From NCBI GenBank assembly GCA_012516755.1, contig JAAYWE010000243.1, forward strand, positions 1-15,980: 15,980 nt of DNA, read 5' to 3'. Under the pieces are notes generated by a model. That model was not told where the DNA came from. It worked only from the letters and a program-made list of their open reading frames with translations, and searched no databases. This stretch comes from Treponema sp. (GTDB taxonomy: Bacteria > Spirochaetota > Spirochaetia > Treponematales > Rectinemataceae). A program made the translations under genes and the position numbers. Every line of letters starts with the position of its first letter. The stretch's first letter is position 1. Positions 1 to 7,588 of this stretch are shown in pieces.

Positions 1-48
1 AACCCGAATTCACAAAAGAAATAGGAAAGACATGATCAACTCAAGGTG

Positions 49-212
49 CTATACTTGGTTAATGCGAAAAACATACAGCATCAAGGGGATGGTCAAGTCT
101 TTTAAAGTAGAATTTAGCACAGATAACGCCAAAAGTGTAGCAGGTCCACCTTTCAGTAGGTAAGATCGTCGCCTTCGAATTTGGATAATATGTCGAAAGC
201 TTCATCGATCAT
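49..212 (-). pseudogene. possible remnant of an M20-family metallopeptidase gene
   Basis: Downstream of the P1 peptidase two short open stretches on the minus strand look protein-like. The first starts with an ATG that overlaps the peptidase stop codon (ATGA) and encodes only 19 residues, MIDEAFDILSKFEGDDLTY, ending at 153. In another frame, 156 down to 49 reads LKGGPATLLALSVL and continues with LTIPLMLYVF before a stop. The KGG-(P/x)-A-x-L-x-A-L block followed by a short beta strand resembles the segment after the metal-binding Asp in M20 carboxypeptidases and dipeptidases. The roughly 90 residues expected between the two pieces, with the first metal ligands, are absent, and no intact continuation is visible to base 1. 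I infer an internally deleted, frameshifted gene that once ended or continued the operon. The match is by eye and short; the 19-codon ORF could instead be a chance overlap. Confidence 0.3.
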
Positions 213-1189
213 AAGCTCTTAGAAAGCTCGGAATAACTTTTATATCCATAAGCGGAGTCTGCATATCTAATGGCTTTTGCTATTGCTCTTGCCATGGCTT
301 CCGCTGCCATAGAACCTACAATATCTATATTGCTTTCGACCTCTCCCGTAGCTATAGAGAAAATTGTGTCTCCATCGCCCGAAGTATGTGAGGGATTTAT
401 GGATCTTGCATATCCATCATGCGCCATCATTGCCATTCTTGTGGCCATCGGCTTGCTCAAAATAGCGTTGGTAGCCACCACTCCGATTGTCGTATGCGTT
501 GTCAGACCCTCTGGATCTGCTTGTAAAGAAAGGGCATCTTGCTTGTTCTTCATTTCTTCATAAGCATCAAGAATATAGCTACCAGTTGGATCCAATGTCC
601 CTCCAAGCAATTCTCCTGTCTCAGGATCGTAAACATTGCCCATGCAATTGACAACAACAATCGCTCCAACAACCAGATTGCCCCTTGATGTGCTTGCTGT
701 ACCAAGCCCACCCTTCATTCGCTGATTCAAATTCGCTGCCCAGCCTATCAATGCCCCTGTTCCTGCACCAACATTGCCCATAGACACTTCTTGGCTTGCA
801 TTCATGCATGCTTCTCTGCCCATCGCCGGACCTGGATATGCCAATGGATCCCCTACTGTCAGATCAAAGATTACCGCTCCCGATACTATTGGAACAACTA
901 GATTCAGCAAATGAAATCCAATACCATTTTCGGATAGATATTGCATAACTCCATCGGCACCTGCCAGCCCAAAGGCACTCCCCCCACTCAAATAAATGGC
1001 ATGAGGGGCTTGCACCATATTGACTGGGTTCAGCAAATCCGTCTCCCGCGTACCTGGAGAACCTCCTCGAACATCCACTCCGGCTGTTTTTGCGTTTTCG
1101 CATAAGACAACAGTGCATCCTCGTGCTTTGTCCTGATCCTGAGCATTTCCTACTCTAATACCAGGAACATCGGTGATCGAATCTCTCAT
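209..1189 (-). CDS. P1 family (DmpA/S58-type) N-terminal-nucleophile aminopeptidase
   Basis: The 326-residue protein begins with the family block SITDVPGIRVGNA and has GVDVRGGSPGTRETDLL (37-53), YLSGGSAFGL (66-75), VPIVSGAVIFDL (99-110), HTTIGVVATNA (232-242) and GDGDTIF (271-277). These are the conserved blocks of the P1/DmpA family, whose precursors cut themselves and expose a Ser or Thr that acts as catalytic nucleophile. Known members are L-aminopeptidase/D-Ala-esterase DmpA, beta-peptidyl aminopeptidases and the pantetheine hydrolase ThnT. The expected nucleophile here is Thr233. The residue before it is His, where I recall Asn in most relatives and Gly in DmpA. No signal peptide is seen, so it should be cytoplasmic. 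The ATG has AAGGAG nine bases upstream. It is the last intact gene of the transporter operon, 83 bases after the kinase; a small stem (GCGGA/TCCGC) lies in that gap. The substrate is not shown by the sequence. Confidence 0.9.
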   Translation of the reverse strand: MRDSITDVPGIRVGNAQDQDKARGCTVVLCENAKTAGVDVRGGSPGTRETDLLNPVNMVQAPHAIYLSGGSAFGLAGADGVMQYLSENGIGFHLLNLVVPIVSGAVIFDLTVGDPLAYPGPAMGREACMNASQEVSMGNVGAGTGALIGWAANLNQRMKGGLGTASTSRGNLVVGAIVVVNCMGNVYDPETGELLGGTLDPTGSYILDAYEEMKNKQDALSLQADPEGLTTHTTIGVVATNAILSKPMATRMAMMAHDGYARSINPSHTSGDGDTIFSIATGEVESNIDIVGSMAAEAMARAIAKAIRYADSAYGYKSYSELSKSL

Positions 1190-1272
1190 GATAATAGACT
1201 CCTTTGCTTTTATCTCTTAAGCGGAACTTAATCCGCATTTTTCTCGGCATCAATATGAATTGACTATACCAG

Positions 1273-2088
1273 CTATGCCGAACTTGCTGCCAATACCGCT
1301 CCAATAGCGGTAGAAAACTCAGCATCTTCGGGGAACTCAAAATGAATCCCATACATTTCGGAAATACTACCAAGAACATTTCTTCCAATTGCATTATTGT
1401 TGCCATTGCCAGTCACGATAATACTATCTTTATTTCTACTCTGCGCTACAAATACAGAGAGCATTCCGATTACTTGGTACACCATATTTATAATGGCCAT
1501 TGCGATGTCTTCTCTTGTTGCGCTTTCCAACATTTTGGCAAAATTCGAGGCTGTCATATCTTTAGCGAGGAAACTGATGTCTGTATCCGCGATATCTTTG
1601 ATCATTAGATCCACACGACTCAAATCCCCTTTTGAAGCAAGATCCATTATGGTATTAAAATCGCTTGTCTTGATCAGTGCTTTTGCCAAACCAATGATTG
1701 TACCTCCTCCTACTCCAGTTCCACCAATATGAGCGATTCCATTCTGATTTACTTCAATGAAGGGTGTCCCGGTCCCAATATTGGCGATTATGATATCATC
1801 GCGTTTGGAAAGAAATTTGCCACCATGTCCAATAGCCATGATTTCTTCTATTTTTACTGTTGGAATATCAAATATATCTTGATGGATTTTTGATGCACCT
1901 GCACCGGTTATTGCAATTCCATCTATGCTTTGAATCTTATACCCTTTCTCAGTGTCAAGCTTGCCCAATGCACCAGCCGCAGCAGTAACAGCATCCGAAG
2001 CAAGCACGCGCATTTTACACAGGATACATCCATTATCAAGCAAAACCACTTTTGTACTCGTACTTCCAATATCTATGCCCGCGATCAT
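1273..2088 (-). CDS. coaW: type II pantothenate kinase (CoaW/Fumble-like, ASKHA fold)
   Basis: This 271-residue protein has the layout of the type II pantothenate kinases that phosphorylate pantothenate at the first step of coenzyme A synthesis: phosphate-1 loop GIDIGSTSTKVV (4-15), acidic pair Glu81-Glu82 where the catalytic base lies, IANIGTGTPF (101-110), HIGGTGVGGGTIIGLAKAL (120-138), a TIMDLASKGD helix (147-155), MTASNFAKM (179-186) and a closing AEFSTAIGAVLA. These align by eye along the Staphylococcus aureus enzyme. I chose the start at 2088 because AAGGAGG lies seven to eight bases before this ATG and the kinase fold begins there. An in-frame ATG at 2154 would add 22 residues with no good ribosome site. 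It lies 69 bases after dppC and before the P1 peptidase, a setting that suggests use of an imported pantothenate-like compound. Phosphorylation of another small acid or of N-acetyl sugars cannot be excluded. Confidence 0.85.
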   Translation of the reverse strand: MIAGIDIGSTSTKVVLLDNGCILCKMRVLASDAVTAAAGALGKLDTEKGYKIQSIDGIAITGAGASKIHQDIFDIPTVKIEEIMAIGHGGKFLSKRDDIIIANIGTGTPFIEVNQNGIAHIGGTGVGGGTIIGLAKALIKTSDFNTIMDLASKGDLSRVDLMIKDIADTDISFLAKDMTASNFAKMLESATREDIAMAIINMVYQVIGMLSVFVAQSRNKDSIIVTGNGNNNAIGRNVLGSISEMYGIHFEFPEDAEFSTAIGAVLAASSA

Positions 2089-2157
2089 CCCTGTTTCCTC
2101 CTTCAGCAAATCGAAAAATGGAGAACACATCTTCACGATCTTGTCTTCATTCATATT

Positions 2158-2982
2158 TTAAGAAGAACCTGTGAGCCTTGGGTTAAACGATTCCGCAAGC
2201 GAATCACCAATGATATTGAATGCAAGAACTGTCAATGCCAAACATAGACCTGGATATATAGCCATCCAGGGAGCTTGGATTAGGTAATTACGTGCATCCT
2301 TTAGCATTAGTCCCCAACTGGCATCTGGGGGCTGAGTGCCAACCCCCAGATAAGACAAAGAAGACTCAATGACTATTGCCTGACCAAATGTAAGAGAGCA
2401 TTGAACGGCTACCTTCCCTAGAAGATTCGGGATAATATGCTTGAAAGCTATCTTGAATGAGGATGTCCCTAAGGCTCTTGCTGCCTCGATATATCCTTCG
2501 GTCTTTATAGCAAGCGTTTCTGCTCTTATTAACCTTGCAAATATAGGACTACTGATTATTCCCAGTGCGAGCATCACCTGCACAATTCCATAGCCTAAGA
2601 ATGAAACAACAGTGATTGCAAGCAAAATCGTGGGAAAGGAAAGCAGACTATCCATGAATAGCATCAATACATTGTCCAGACTTCTCGTGCCCATACCTGC
2701 TAGCAGCCCTATAACCATACCGATTGCAAGCGAAATAGCGACTGTCACAATGCCTACAATGAGTGCCGACCGAGATCCATAGATGATTCTACTTAGGATA
2801 TCTCTACCAAAATTATCGGTCCCCATAATATTTTCAAGGCTCGGCGAATGAAAACGCTTCAAAAGAAACTGTTCAGTTGGGTTGTATGGCGCTATCAATG
2901 GAGCGGCTATTGCTGATATCATCAATATAAGAAGGTACAATACCGCTAGGTCAAACAAGATCTTCTGGGATTTTCCGAACAT
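2158..2982 (-). CDS. dppC: oligopeptide/dipeptide ABC transporter permease, DppC type
   Basis: This 274-residue inner-membrane protein is one of two permease halves of an Opp/Dpp importer. A first membrane helix (about 9-30) is followed by the DppC-type periplasmic stretch with MGTDNFGRDILSRIIYGSR (53-71). Further helices lie around 73-96, 105-127, 132-150, 190-212 and 240-262. The EAA loop that docks on the ATPases is EAARALGTSSFKIAFKHIIPN (166-186). The C-terminal SLSYLGVGTQPPDASWG and FNIIGDSLAESFNPRL are typical of DppC. The gene starts six bases after the binding-protein stop codon, with a weak AGAAGAG site, so it is surely cotranscribed. It is separated from its partner dppB by the two ATPase genes and the binding protein. 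The symbol denotes the family, not a proven dipeptide substrate. Confidence 0.93.
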   Translation of the reverse strand: MFGKSQKILFDLAVLYLLILMISAIAAPLIAPYNPTEQFLLKRFHSPSLENIMGTDNFGRDILSRIIYGSRSALIVGIVTVAISLAIGMVIGLLAGMGTRSLDNVLMLFMDSLLSFPTILLAITVVSFLGYGIVQVMLALGIISSPIFARLIRAETLAIKTEGYIEAARALGTSSFKIAFKHIIPNLLGKVAVQCSLTFGQAIVIESSLSYLGVGTQPPDASWGLMLKDARNYLIQAPWMAIYPGLCLALTVLAFNIIGDSLAESFNPRLTGSS

Positions 2983-2988
2983 ACTCTT

Positions 2989-4488
2989 CTACTTCAATTC
3001 TGTCCACCTGAAATCGTAGGAGTCCAGGTTTGGAGTAATCCTGAAATCTGCTATATTCGATCTCATAGCTACATAGCGATATGAGCTTCCAAGGTATACA
3101 AAAGGTACCTCTTTTGCCATTATCTCCAATGCCTCTGTATATAGCTTCTTGCGAACAGCAAAATCAGAGATAGTGGCAGCCTCTTTTATTCTTGCATCAC
3201 ATGTTGGATTGATCCATCTGACATACTTCTTATCGGTACCATAGCCTGCAAGTGTTCCATCTGGATCGAGTTTCCCTGTATGCCCGATGATTGTCAAATC
3301 GAAATTGCCTTCTGTATAGATTCTGGCCAGCCAGCTCGACCAATCTACAAGCTGTATCTTGACATTCATGCCAACCTTTTCGAGCATCTGTTGAATAAGT
3401 TCACCTGCTTTTACATGTAGTGGATAATTCTGAGGCACCGTGATCGTGAATTGTCTGTTACCAACGCCCGCGTCCTTTAGCAACTGCTTAGCCTTATCGG
3501 GATTATAAGGATAGAAATGAGAAAAATCCGTATAGTAAGCATTGCCGGTATCCATGAAAGAAGAGCCAACCTTTCCACCGCCATAGGCAATATCCAATAC
3601 AAGCTGTTTATCTACTGCGTAATTTATGGCTTGACGCACACGAAGATCGTTGAGTGGCTCACGAGAGCAATTCATCGCCATAACCAGGATCATCGATGTC
3701 TGTTCTTTTCGAATTGTGATGTTTGGATTGGATTGGAGTATAGGCAGATCTTCTGGATCGACATATTCAACGGCATCGATAGCACCAGACATCAAGCCCT
3801 GTATTTGTACGGATCTTTCTGGAACTATCTGGAAATCCACTCTTGCCAATTTGGGTAAGCCCTTCATCCAGTATTTTTCATTTCTGACCATAGATATCTT
3901 GTTATCGCGAATCCATTTCTCGAATTTGAATGGCCCAGTTCCAACAGGTTCAGAATCAAAGTTATGGCCAGACTGAATAAGATCAGCTGGAAGAATCGCC
4001 CCCCATCCCGAAGCAAGGTTAGCAAGAATCGGTGCATAAGGCGCACTAAGAATGATCACAGCGGTCTGCGGATCGGGCGTTTTCACTTCTTTTATGGCAG
4101 TGAATTCGCTTCTTCTTGGTGATGCGAAGCTTGGATCTCGTATGCGATCCAATGTTGCCTTGACATCTCGAGAGGTCAATGCCTGGCCATTATGGAACAC
4201 AACGCCTGGCCTCAGCTTGAACGTCCATGTCAATCCATCAGGAGAGACCGTCCAGCTCTCTGCAAGCGCTGGCACAAGCTTGCCTGTCATGTCAGGCTCG
4301 ACCAACGTATCATAGAAACTCTTGACAACCTGAAAGGTCAATGTTCCAGCCGTTTTCTGAGGATCAAGCGTATCTGGATTACCGGATAGACCAAATGCAA
4401 TAGATCCTTTCCCCTGTGCCAAAAGGGAACTCCCTACCCCAGATAAAAGGGCAAGGAAAACCATTCCCAAAATAACCGATCTTTTCAT
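2989..4488 (-). CDS. extracellular solute-binding protein family 5 (Opp/DppA-type)
   Basis: This is the substrate-capturing component of the importer, 499 residues from the chosen start. Residues 1-25 form a signal peptide (KR, then a hydrophobic run to LLA) without a lipobox cysteine, so the mature protein is predicted to be soluble in the periplasm rather than a lipoprotein. Family 5 hallmarks are DTLDPQ (39-44), SPDGLTWTFKLRPGVVFHNG (82-101) and PVGTGPFKFEKW (181-192). The start at 4488 is set by AGGAG six bases upstream and by the signal peptide. An ATG at 4515 overlaps the dppF stop as ATGA and would add nine polar residues. Family 5 proteins bind peptides, nickel, sugars or other small molecules; the ligand cannot be read from the sequence. 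It is the fourth gene of the operon, which is unusual since the binding protein normally comes first. Confidence 0.93.
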   Translation of the reverse strand: MKRSVILGMVFLALLSGVGSSLLAQGKGSIAFGLSGNPDTLDPQKTAGTLTFQVVKSFYDTLVEPDMTGKLVPALAESWTVSPDGLTWTFKLRPGVVFHNGQALTSRDVKATLDRIRDPSFASPRRSEFTAIKEVKTPDPQTAVIILSAPYAPILANLASGWGAILPADLIQSGHNFDSEPVGTGPFKFEKWIRDNKISMVRNEKYWMKGLPKLARVDFQIVPERSVQIQGLMSGAIDAVEYVDPEDLPILQSNPNITIRKEQTSMILVMAMNCSREPLNDLRVRQAINYAVDKQLVLDIAYGGGKVGSSFMDTGNAYYTDFSHFYPYNPDKAKQLLKDAGVGNRQFTITVPQNYPLHVKAGELIQQMLEKVGMNVKIQLVDWSSWLARIYTEGNFDLTIIGHTGKLDPDGTLAGYGTDKKYVRWINPTCDARIKEAATISDFAVRKKLYTEALEIMAKEVPFVYLGSSYRYVAMRSNIADFRITPNLDSYDFRWTELK

Positions 4489-4511
4489 TTTCTTCTCCTG
4501 AGAATTGCCAG

Positions 4512-5498
4512 TCATTTGCCGGTTCTGATTTTATGACAGGACACAACGTGCCCTCTTGAAAGCTCCCTTAAAAAGGGTGCAGACAAGCTACATTCGGCAT
4601 CACCCATGGGACATTGCGAATAATAAGAACATCCCGCTTGAGATTTTTCTTCTTTCTGAGGCTCTCTTATTGTCTTTTCGCCAAGTTCTCCGATATTCAG
4701 ACTCTTTACTCCTATTCTCTGCGCTCCTCCTGGTATCGAACTGAAAAGCTTTTGGGTATATGGGTGACTTGGTTCGGATATGAGCAGTTCGGTTTCTGCT
4801 TGCTCCACTATTCTGCCTTTGAACATTACTGCTATTTCATCGCACATATAGGATACGAGGTTGAGATCATGGCTGATGAATAGATAGGTCAATTCAAATT
4901 CATTCTTCAAATCGATCAAGAGATTTATTATCTGTGCCTGAATAGATACATCAAGATTGGATGTGGGTTCATCCAATACAAGAAAATCGGGATCCATAGA
5001 AAGAGCACGAGCAATGACAATCCTTTGTTTTTGTCCTCCAGATAGTTCATGGGGGAATCGACGCAGATATGCCTTGCCGATTCCGACAAGATTGATAAGA
5101 TCATTGACCTTGCGATCTCGCTGTTCTTTAGGGATCTTGAGATTCACCATTCCCTCTGATAGGCTATTATAGATACTCATTTTGGGATCCAGCGCGCTAT
5201 TCGGATCCTGGAATACAATTTGCATCCTGTTTCGAAATCTTCTCAATTCCTTAGGTTTTAACGACCCAAGCGGCACATCATCGAAAATCACTGAACCGGA
5301 TGTTGGGGGATCAAGATACATAAGCGCTCTTCCAAACGTCGTCTTGCCACATCCCGACTCCCCAACAAGCCCAAAAATGCTCTGCTTTTTTATATTCACT
5401 GAAACTTCATCGACAGCCTTGAAGCCATGTTTTGATCCAGCTAGGCCGCGTGAGCGATATATCTTTGTTATATCCTTGCTTTCTATAAGATCTGCCAT
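4512..5498 (-). CDS. dppF: oligopeptide/dipeptide ABC transporter ATP-binding protein, DppF/OppF type
   Basis: This 328-residue cytoplasmic ATPase is the second of the pair powering import. It shows Walker A GESGCGKT (46-53), Q-loop Gln97 in VFQDP, signature LSGGQKQR (152-159), Walker B FLVLDEP (172-178) and switch His210. The C-terminal oligopeptide/dipeptide-transporter extension carries SEPSHPYTQKLFSSIP and four cysteines (290, 296, 303, 321) in the spacing associated with an iron-sulfur cluster in related transporters. GESGCGKT and the short linker before the Walker A lysine fit the F-type rather than the D-type subunit. Its start overlaps the end of dppD by 16 bases, with AGG about seven bases before the ATG, so translation is probably coupled. 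The stop lies 23 bases before the binding-protein start. Confidence 0.94.
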   Translation of the reverse strand: MADLIESKDITKIYRSRGLAGSKHGFKAVDEVSVNIKKQSIFGLVGESGCGKTTFGRALMYLDPPTSGSVIFDDVPLGSLKPKELRRFRNRMQIVFQDPNSALDPKMSIYNSLSEGMVNLKIPKEQRDRKVNDLINLVGIGKAYLRRFPHELSGGQKQRIVIARALSMDPDFLVLDEPTSNLDVSIQAQIINLLIDLKNEFELTYLFISHDLNLVSYMCDEIAVMFKGRIVEQAETELLISEPSHPYTQKLFSSIPGGAQRIGVKSLNIGELGEKTIREPQKEEKSQAGCSYYSQCPMGDAECSLSAPFLRELSRGHVVSCHKIRTGK

Positions 5499-6469
5499 AT
5501 CTTACCTGCGTAATAACATGCAACTGTATGTGCATTTTCATATTCCACATAGCTTGGAATATCGTTGAAGCAATCCTCTTTCGCAATTGGACATCGATTT
5601 GCAAACGCGCAGCCATTCCCTATTTCTGCCGCATCCGGAACCTGTCCTGGAATTGTGGCTAGTTTCGATCCCTTCTTCTTAGCATCTGGAATCGAATGCA
5701 TAAGCAGGCGAGTATAAGGATGCAGAGGATTTCTAAAGAGCTCTTCTTCTGTTGCGCTTTCGACGATTCTTCCCGCATAGATAACAGAGACTCGATCAGC
5801 AATTTCGCTTACAAGGTAAAGATCATGAGAAATAAACAACACACCCAGTTTTCTCATATCTTTGAGTTTTTTCAGCAAAGCGAGAATCTGAACTTGCAGT
5901 GTCACATCGAGTGCCGTCGTTGGTTCATCAGCTATAATAAGATCAGGATCGCAGGATATGGCCATGGCAATCATGGCTCTTTGCTTCATCCCTCCTGATA
6001 ATTCGTGTGGATAGCTATCGATAACCTTCTCATCCAGACCAACCAACCTCAACAGCTCGACAACTCTCTCATAAGCAGATCGCTTCTTCATTCCCATATG
6101 AAGCATAAGCATTTCTATTATCTGCTCCCCAATCTTGAATGCAGGATTCAGATACTTCGCAGGTTCCTGAAATATCATAGCAATTTTCCTGCCTCGATAG
6201 GTTCGCATCTGATCCTCTGGTAATGACAGCAAATCCTTCCCATCGAAGTATATGTGTCCCGATAAGATTTTCGCAGGAGGAATAGGCAGGAGCCCAATTA
6301 TGCATGTGGATGTAACTGTCTTGCCAGATCCTGACTCTCCAACTAGTCCATGGATCTCATTTCCTAAAATGGACAGATTTATGCCTCGCAGAACAGTGGT
6401 CTCTTTCTTACCAAGAGAAAATGCGACTCTCAGGTCTTCTATCGATAGAAGGGAGGCCATTCTTTCCAT
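5483..6469 (-). CDS. dppD: oligopeptide/dipeptide ABC transporter ATP-binding protein, DppD/OppD type
   Basis: This 328-residue ATPase pairs with DppF. Visible motifs are Walker A GESGSGKT (44-51), Q-loop Gln101 in IFQEP, signature LSGGMKQR (157-164; the Met is typical of the D subunit), Walker B LIIADEP (177-183) and switch His215. The C-terminal extension has NPLHPYTRLLMHSIP and cysteines 287, 293, 300 and 318, the likely [4Fe-4S] site of this subfamily. The first ATG directly follows the dppB stop codon (TAAATG). A second ATG three codons on has GGAAAG just before it and could be the true start, a difference of three residues. The gene overlaps dppF by 16 bases. Confidence 0.94.
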   Translation of the reverse strand: MERMASLLSIEDLRVAFSLGKKETTVLRGINLSILGNEIHGLVGESGSGKTVTSTCIIGLLPIPPAKILSGHIYFDGKDLLSLPEDQMRTYRGRKIAMIFQEPAKYLNPAFKIGEQIIEMLMLHMGMKKRSAYERVVELLRLVGLDEKVIDSYPHELSGGMKQRAMIAMAISCDPDLIIADEPTTALDVTLQVQILALLKKLKDMRKLGVLFISHDLYLVSEIADRVSVIYAGRIVESATEEELFRNPLHPYTRLLMHSIPDAKKKGSKLATIPGQVPDAAEIGNGCAFANRCPIAKEDCFNDIPSYVEYENAHTVACYYAGKIWQIL

Positions 6470-7396
6470 TTAGCTCAGCCTTATCTTAGGATTAGCAACG
6501 CTGTAAAGTATATCTGCAATGAAATTTATAAATGAAAACAAGATGGCCACAAAAACAACACCTCCCTGAATGATTGGGAAATCGCGCTGATAGATGCCAG
6601 ATAAGAAGAGCCTTCCCAATCCTGGCATCGAGAAAACCTGCTCGATTATGATTGCGCCGCCAAGCATATAGCCCAGTTCAATACTTGTAACGGTGATTAT
6701 CGGCAAGAGAGCATTCTTTAGTGCATGTTTGTATTTTACCATACGCTCAGTAAGGCCTTTTGCCCTCGCAGTGATAATGTATTCTTTGGATAGCTCCTCT
6801 ACCATGGAGGCTCTAGTATGGCGCAAAATTATCGCTGCGCGACCAAATCCGAGCGAGACTATTGGCAGAATATAATGTGCAAAGGTCTCCGAACCAAAAA
6901 GCGGGAAAATTGGTATCTTGATAGCAAAAATCAAAAGCAAAATTATGCCTAACCAGAAACTGGGAATCGCCATACCCAATTGGGAAAGAACCAATCCAAA
7001 GTAATCCCACGCCGACCATCTTTTTACTGCGGATAAAACACCAAGGGGCAATGCAACGACAATACTGAACGCAATCCCGAAAATCGCAAGTTTAAGAGTA
7101 AGAGGAAATCGCTCTAAAATGAGTTTAAGAACAGGTTCCCCAGAGATCATGGAATTGCCGAAATCAAAGCGCACCATGTGCCAGATAAAATCTCCGTATT
7201 GCACAAGAATAGGACGGTCCGTACCCAACCTTGTTCGGATTGCCTGCACATCGGCAGGATTTGCATCAATCCCTGCGATAATCAATGCAGGATCCCCAGG
7301 AATGACGCGAATAACAAAGAATACGATTGTAGCAATTATGAAAGCTGAAAGGATAAGCCTCAAGAATCTTCTAGCAATAAAGCGAATCAAATCCAT
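6470..7396 (-). CDS. dppB: oligopeptide/dipeptide ABC transporter permease, DppB type
   Basis: This 308-residue permease is the first gene of the operon. The N-terminal ARRFLRLILSAFIIATIVFF helix is followed by RVIPGDPA, typical of DppB/OppB. Further helices lie around 101-125, 134-157, 168-188, 232-255 and 279-300. The loop contacting the ATPases is YIITARAKGLTERMVKYKHALKNALLPI in the middle-to-late part of the protein, and the end FIADILYSVANPKIRLS also fits the family. The start codon has only a weak GTAGG nearby and lies 30 bases after the stop of an 11-codon leader ORF, so translation could depend on that leader. Its partner permease DppC is encoded four genes downstream. Confidence 0.94.
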   Translation of the reverse strand: MDLIRFIARRFLRLILSAFIIATIVFFVIRVIPGDPALIIAGIDANPADVQAIRTRLGTDRPILVQYGDFIWHMVRFDFGNSMISGEPVLKLILERFPLTLKLAIFGIAFSIVVALPLGVLSAVKRWSAWDYFGLVLSQLGMAIPSFWLGIILLLIFAIKIPIFPLFGSETFAHYILPIVSLGFGRAAIILRHTRASMVEELSKEYIITARAKGLTERMVKYKHALKNALLPIITVTSIELGYMLGGAIIIEQVFSMPGLGRLFLSGIYQRDFPIIQGGVVFVAILFSFINFIADILYSVANPKIRLS

Positions 7397-7426
7397 GACT
7401 GCCTACTATTACATCATCTATTGATA

Positions 7427-7462
7427 TTAGAATCGATTGTATAGATACCGCTTATTATTCAT
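7427..7462 (-). CDS. possible 11-residue leader peptide upstream of dppB
   Basis: Within the predicted leader of the transporter mRNA, an ATG follows GAAGGGAG by seven bases, a better ribosome site than that of dppB itself. It encodes MNNKRYLYNRF and stops 30 bases before the dppB start. Such a short upstream ORF could tune translation of the operon. No terminator/antiterminator pair is obvious, so classical attenuation is not supported. It may be chance. Confidence 0.3.
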   Translation of the reverse strand: MNNKRYLYNRF

Positions 7463-7514
7463 TGCAGTACTCCCTTCTATTTGCGTAAATGACGAAAATC
7501 CAATCTAATTTAAA

Positions 7515-7543
7515 ACTATACTAGCCGTACTGACTGCTGTCAA
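7515..7543 (-). promoter_or_regulatory. strong sigma70-type promoter of the transporter-kinase-peptidase operon
   Basis: On the minus strand TTGACA (7543-7538) is separated by exactly 17 bases from TATAGT (7520-7515), followed by an AT-rich stretch. Transcription should begin near 7508, giving a leader of about 110 bases before dppB. No other promoter of this quality was seen inside the operon, so the seven genes are probably transcribed together. No intrinsic terminator separates it from the end of pcnB at 7589. Confidence 0.75.
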
Positions 7544-7588
7544 TTAAGACTATTTCTTTGCTTTAGAGAACTGTGGTGGCCTTTATTC

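Noticed and set aside
59..205. 48-codon minus-strand ORF beginning MKLSTYYPNS in the tail of the operon
   Set aside because: It is the third frame over the possible M20 remnant, has no ribosome site and no recognisable composition.
1190..1272. GCGGA-loop-TCCGC stem between kinase and peptidase as an internal terminator
   Set aside because: The stem is only five pairs and lacks a U tract; the peptidase has a strong ribosome site and fits the operon.
2089..2154. Longer N-terminus for the pantothenate kinase from the ATG at 2154
   Set aside because: It has no good ribosome site, while AAGGAGG sits right before the ATG at 2088, where the kinase fold starts.
5182..5568. 128-codon plus-strand ORF opposite dppF and dppD
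   Set aside because: It lies wholly antisense to two clear ABC ATPase genes and has no family-like sequence of its own.
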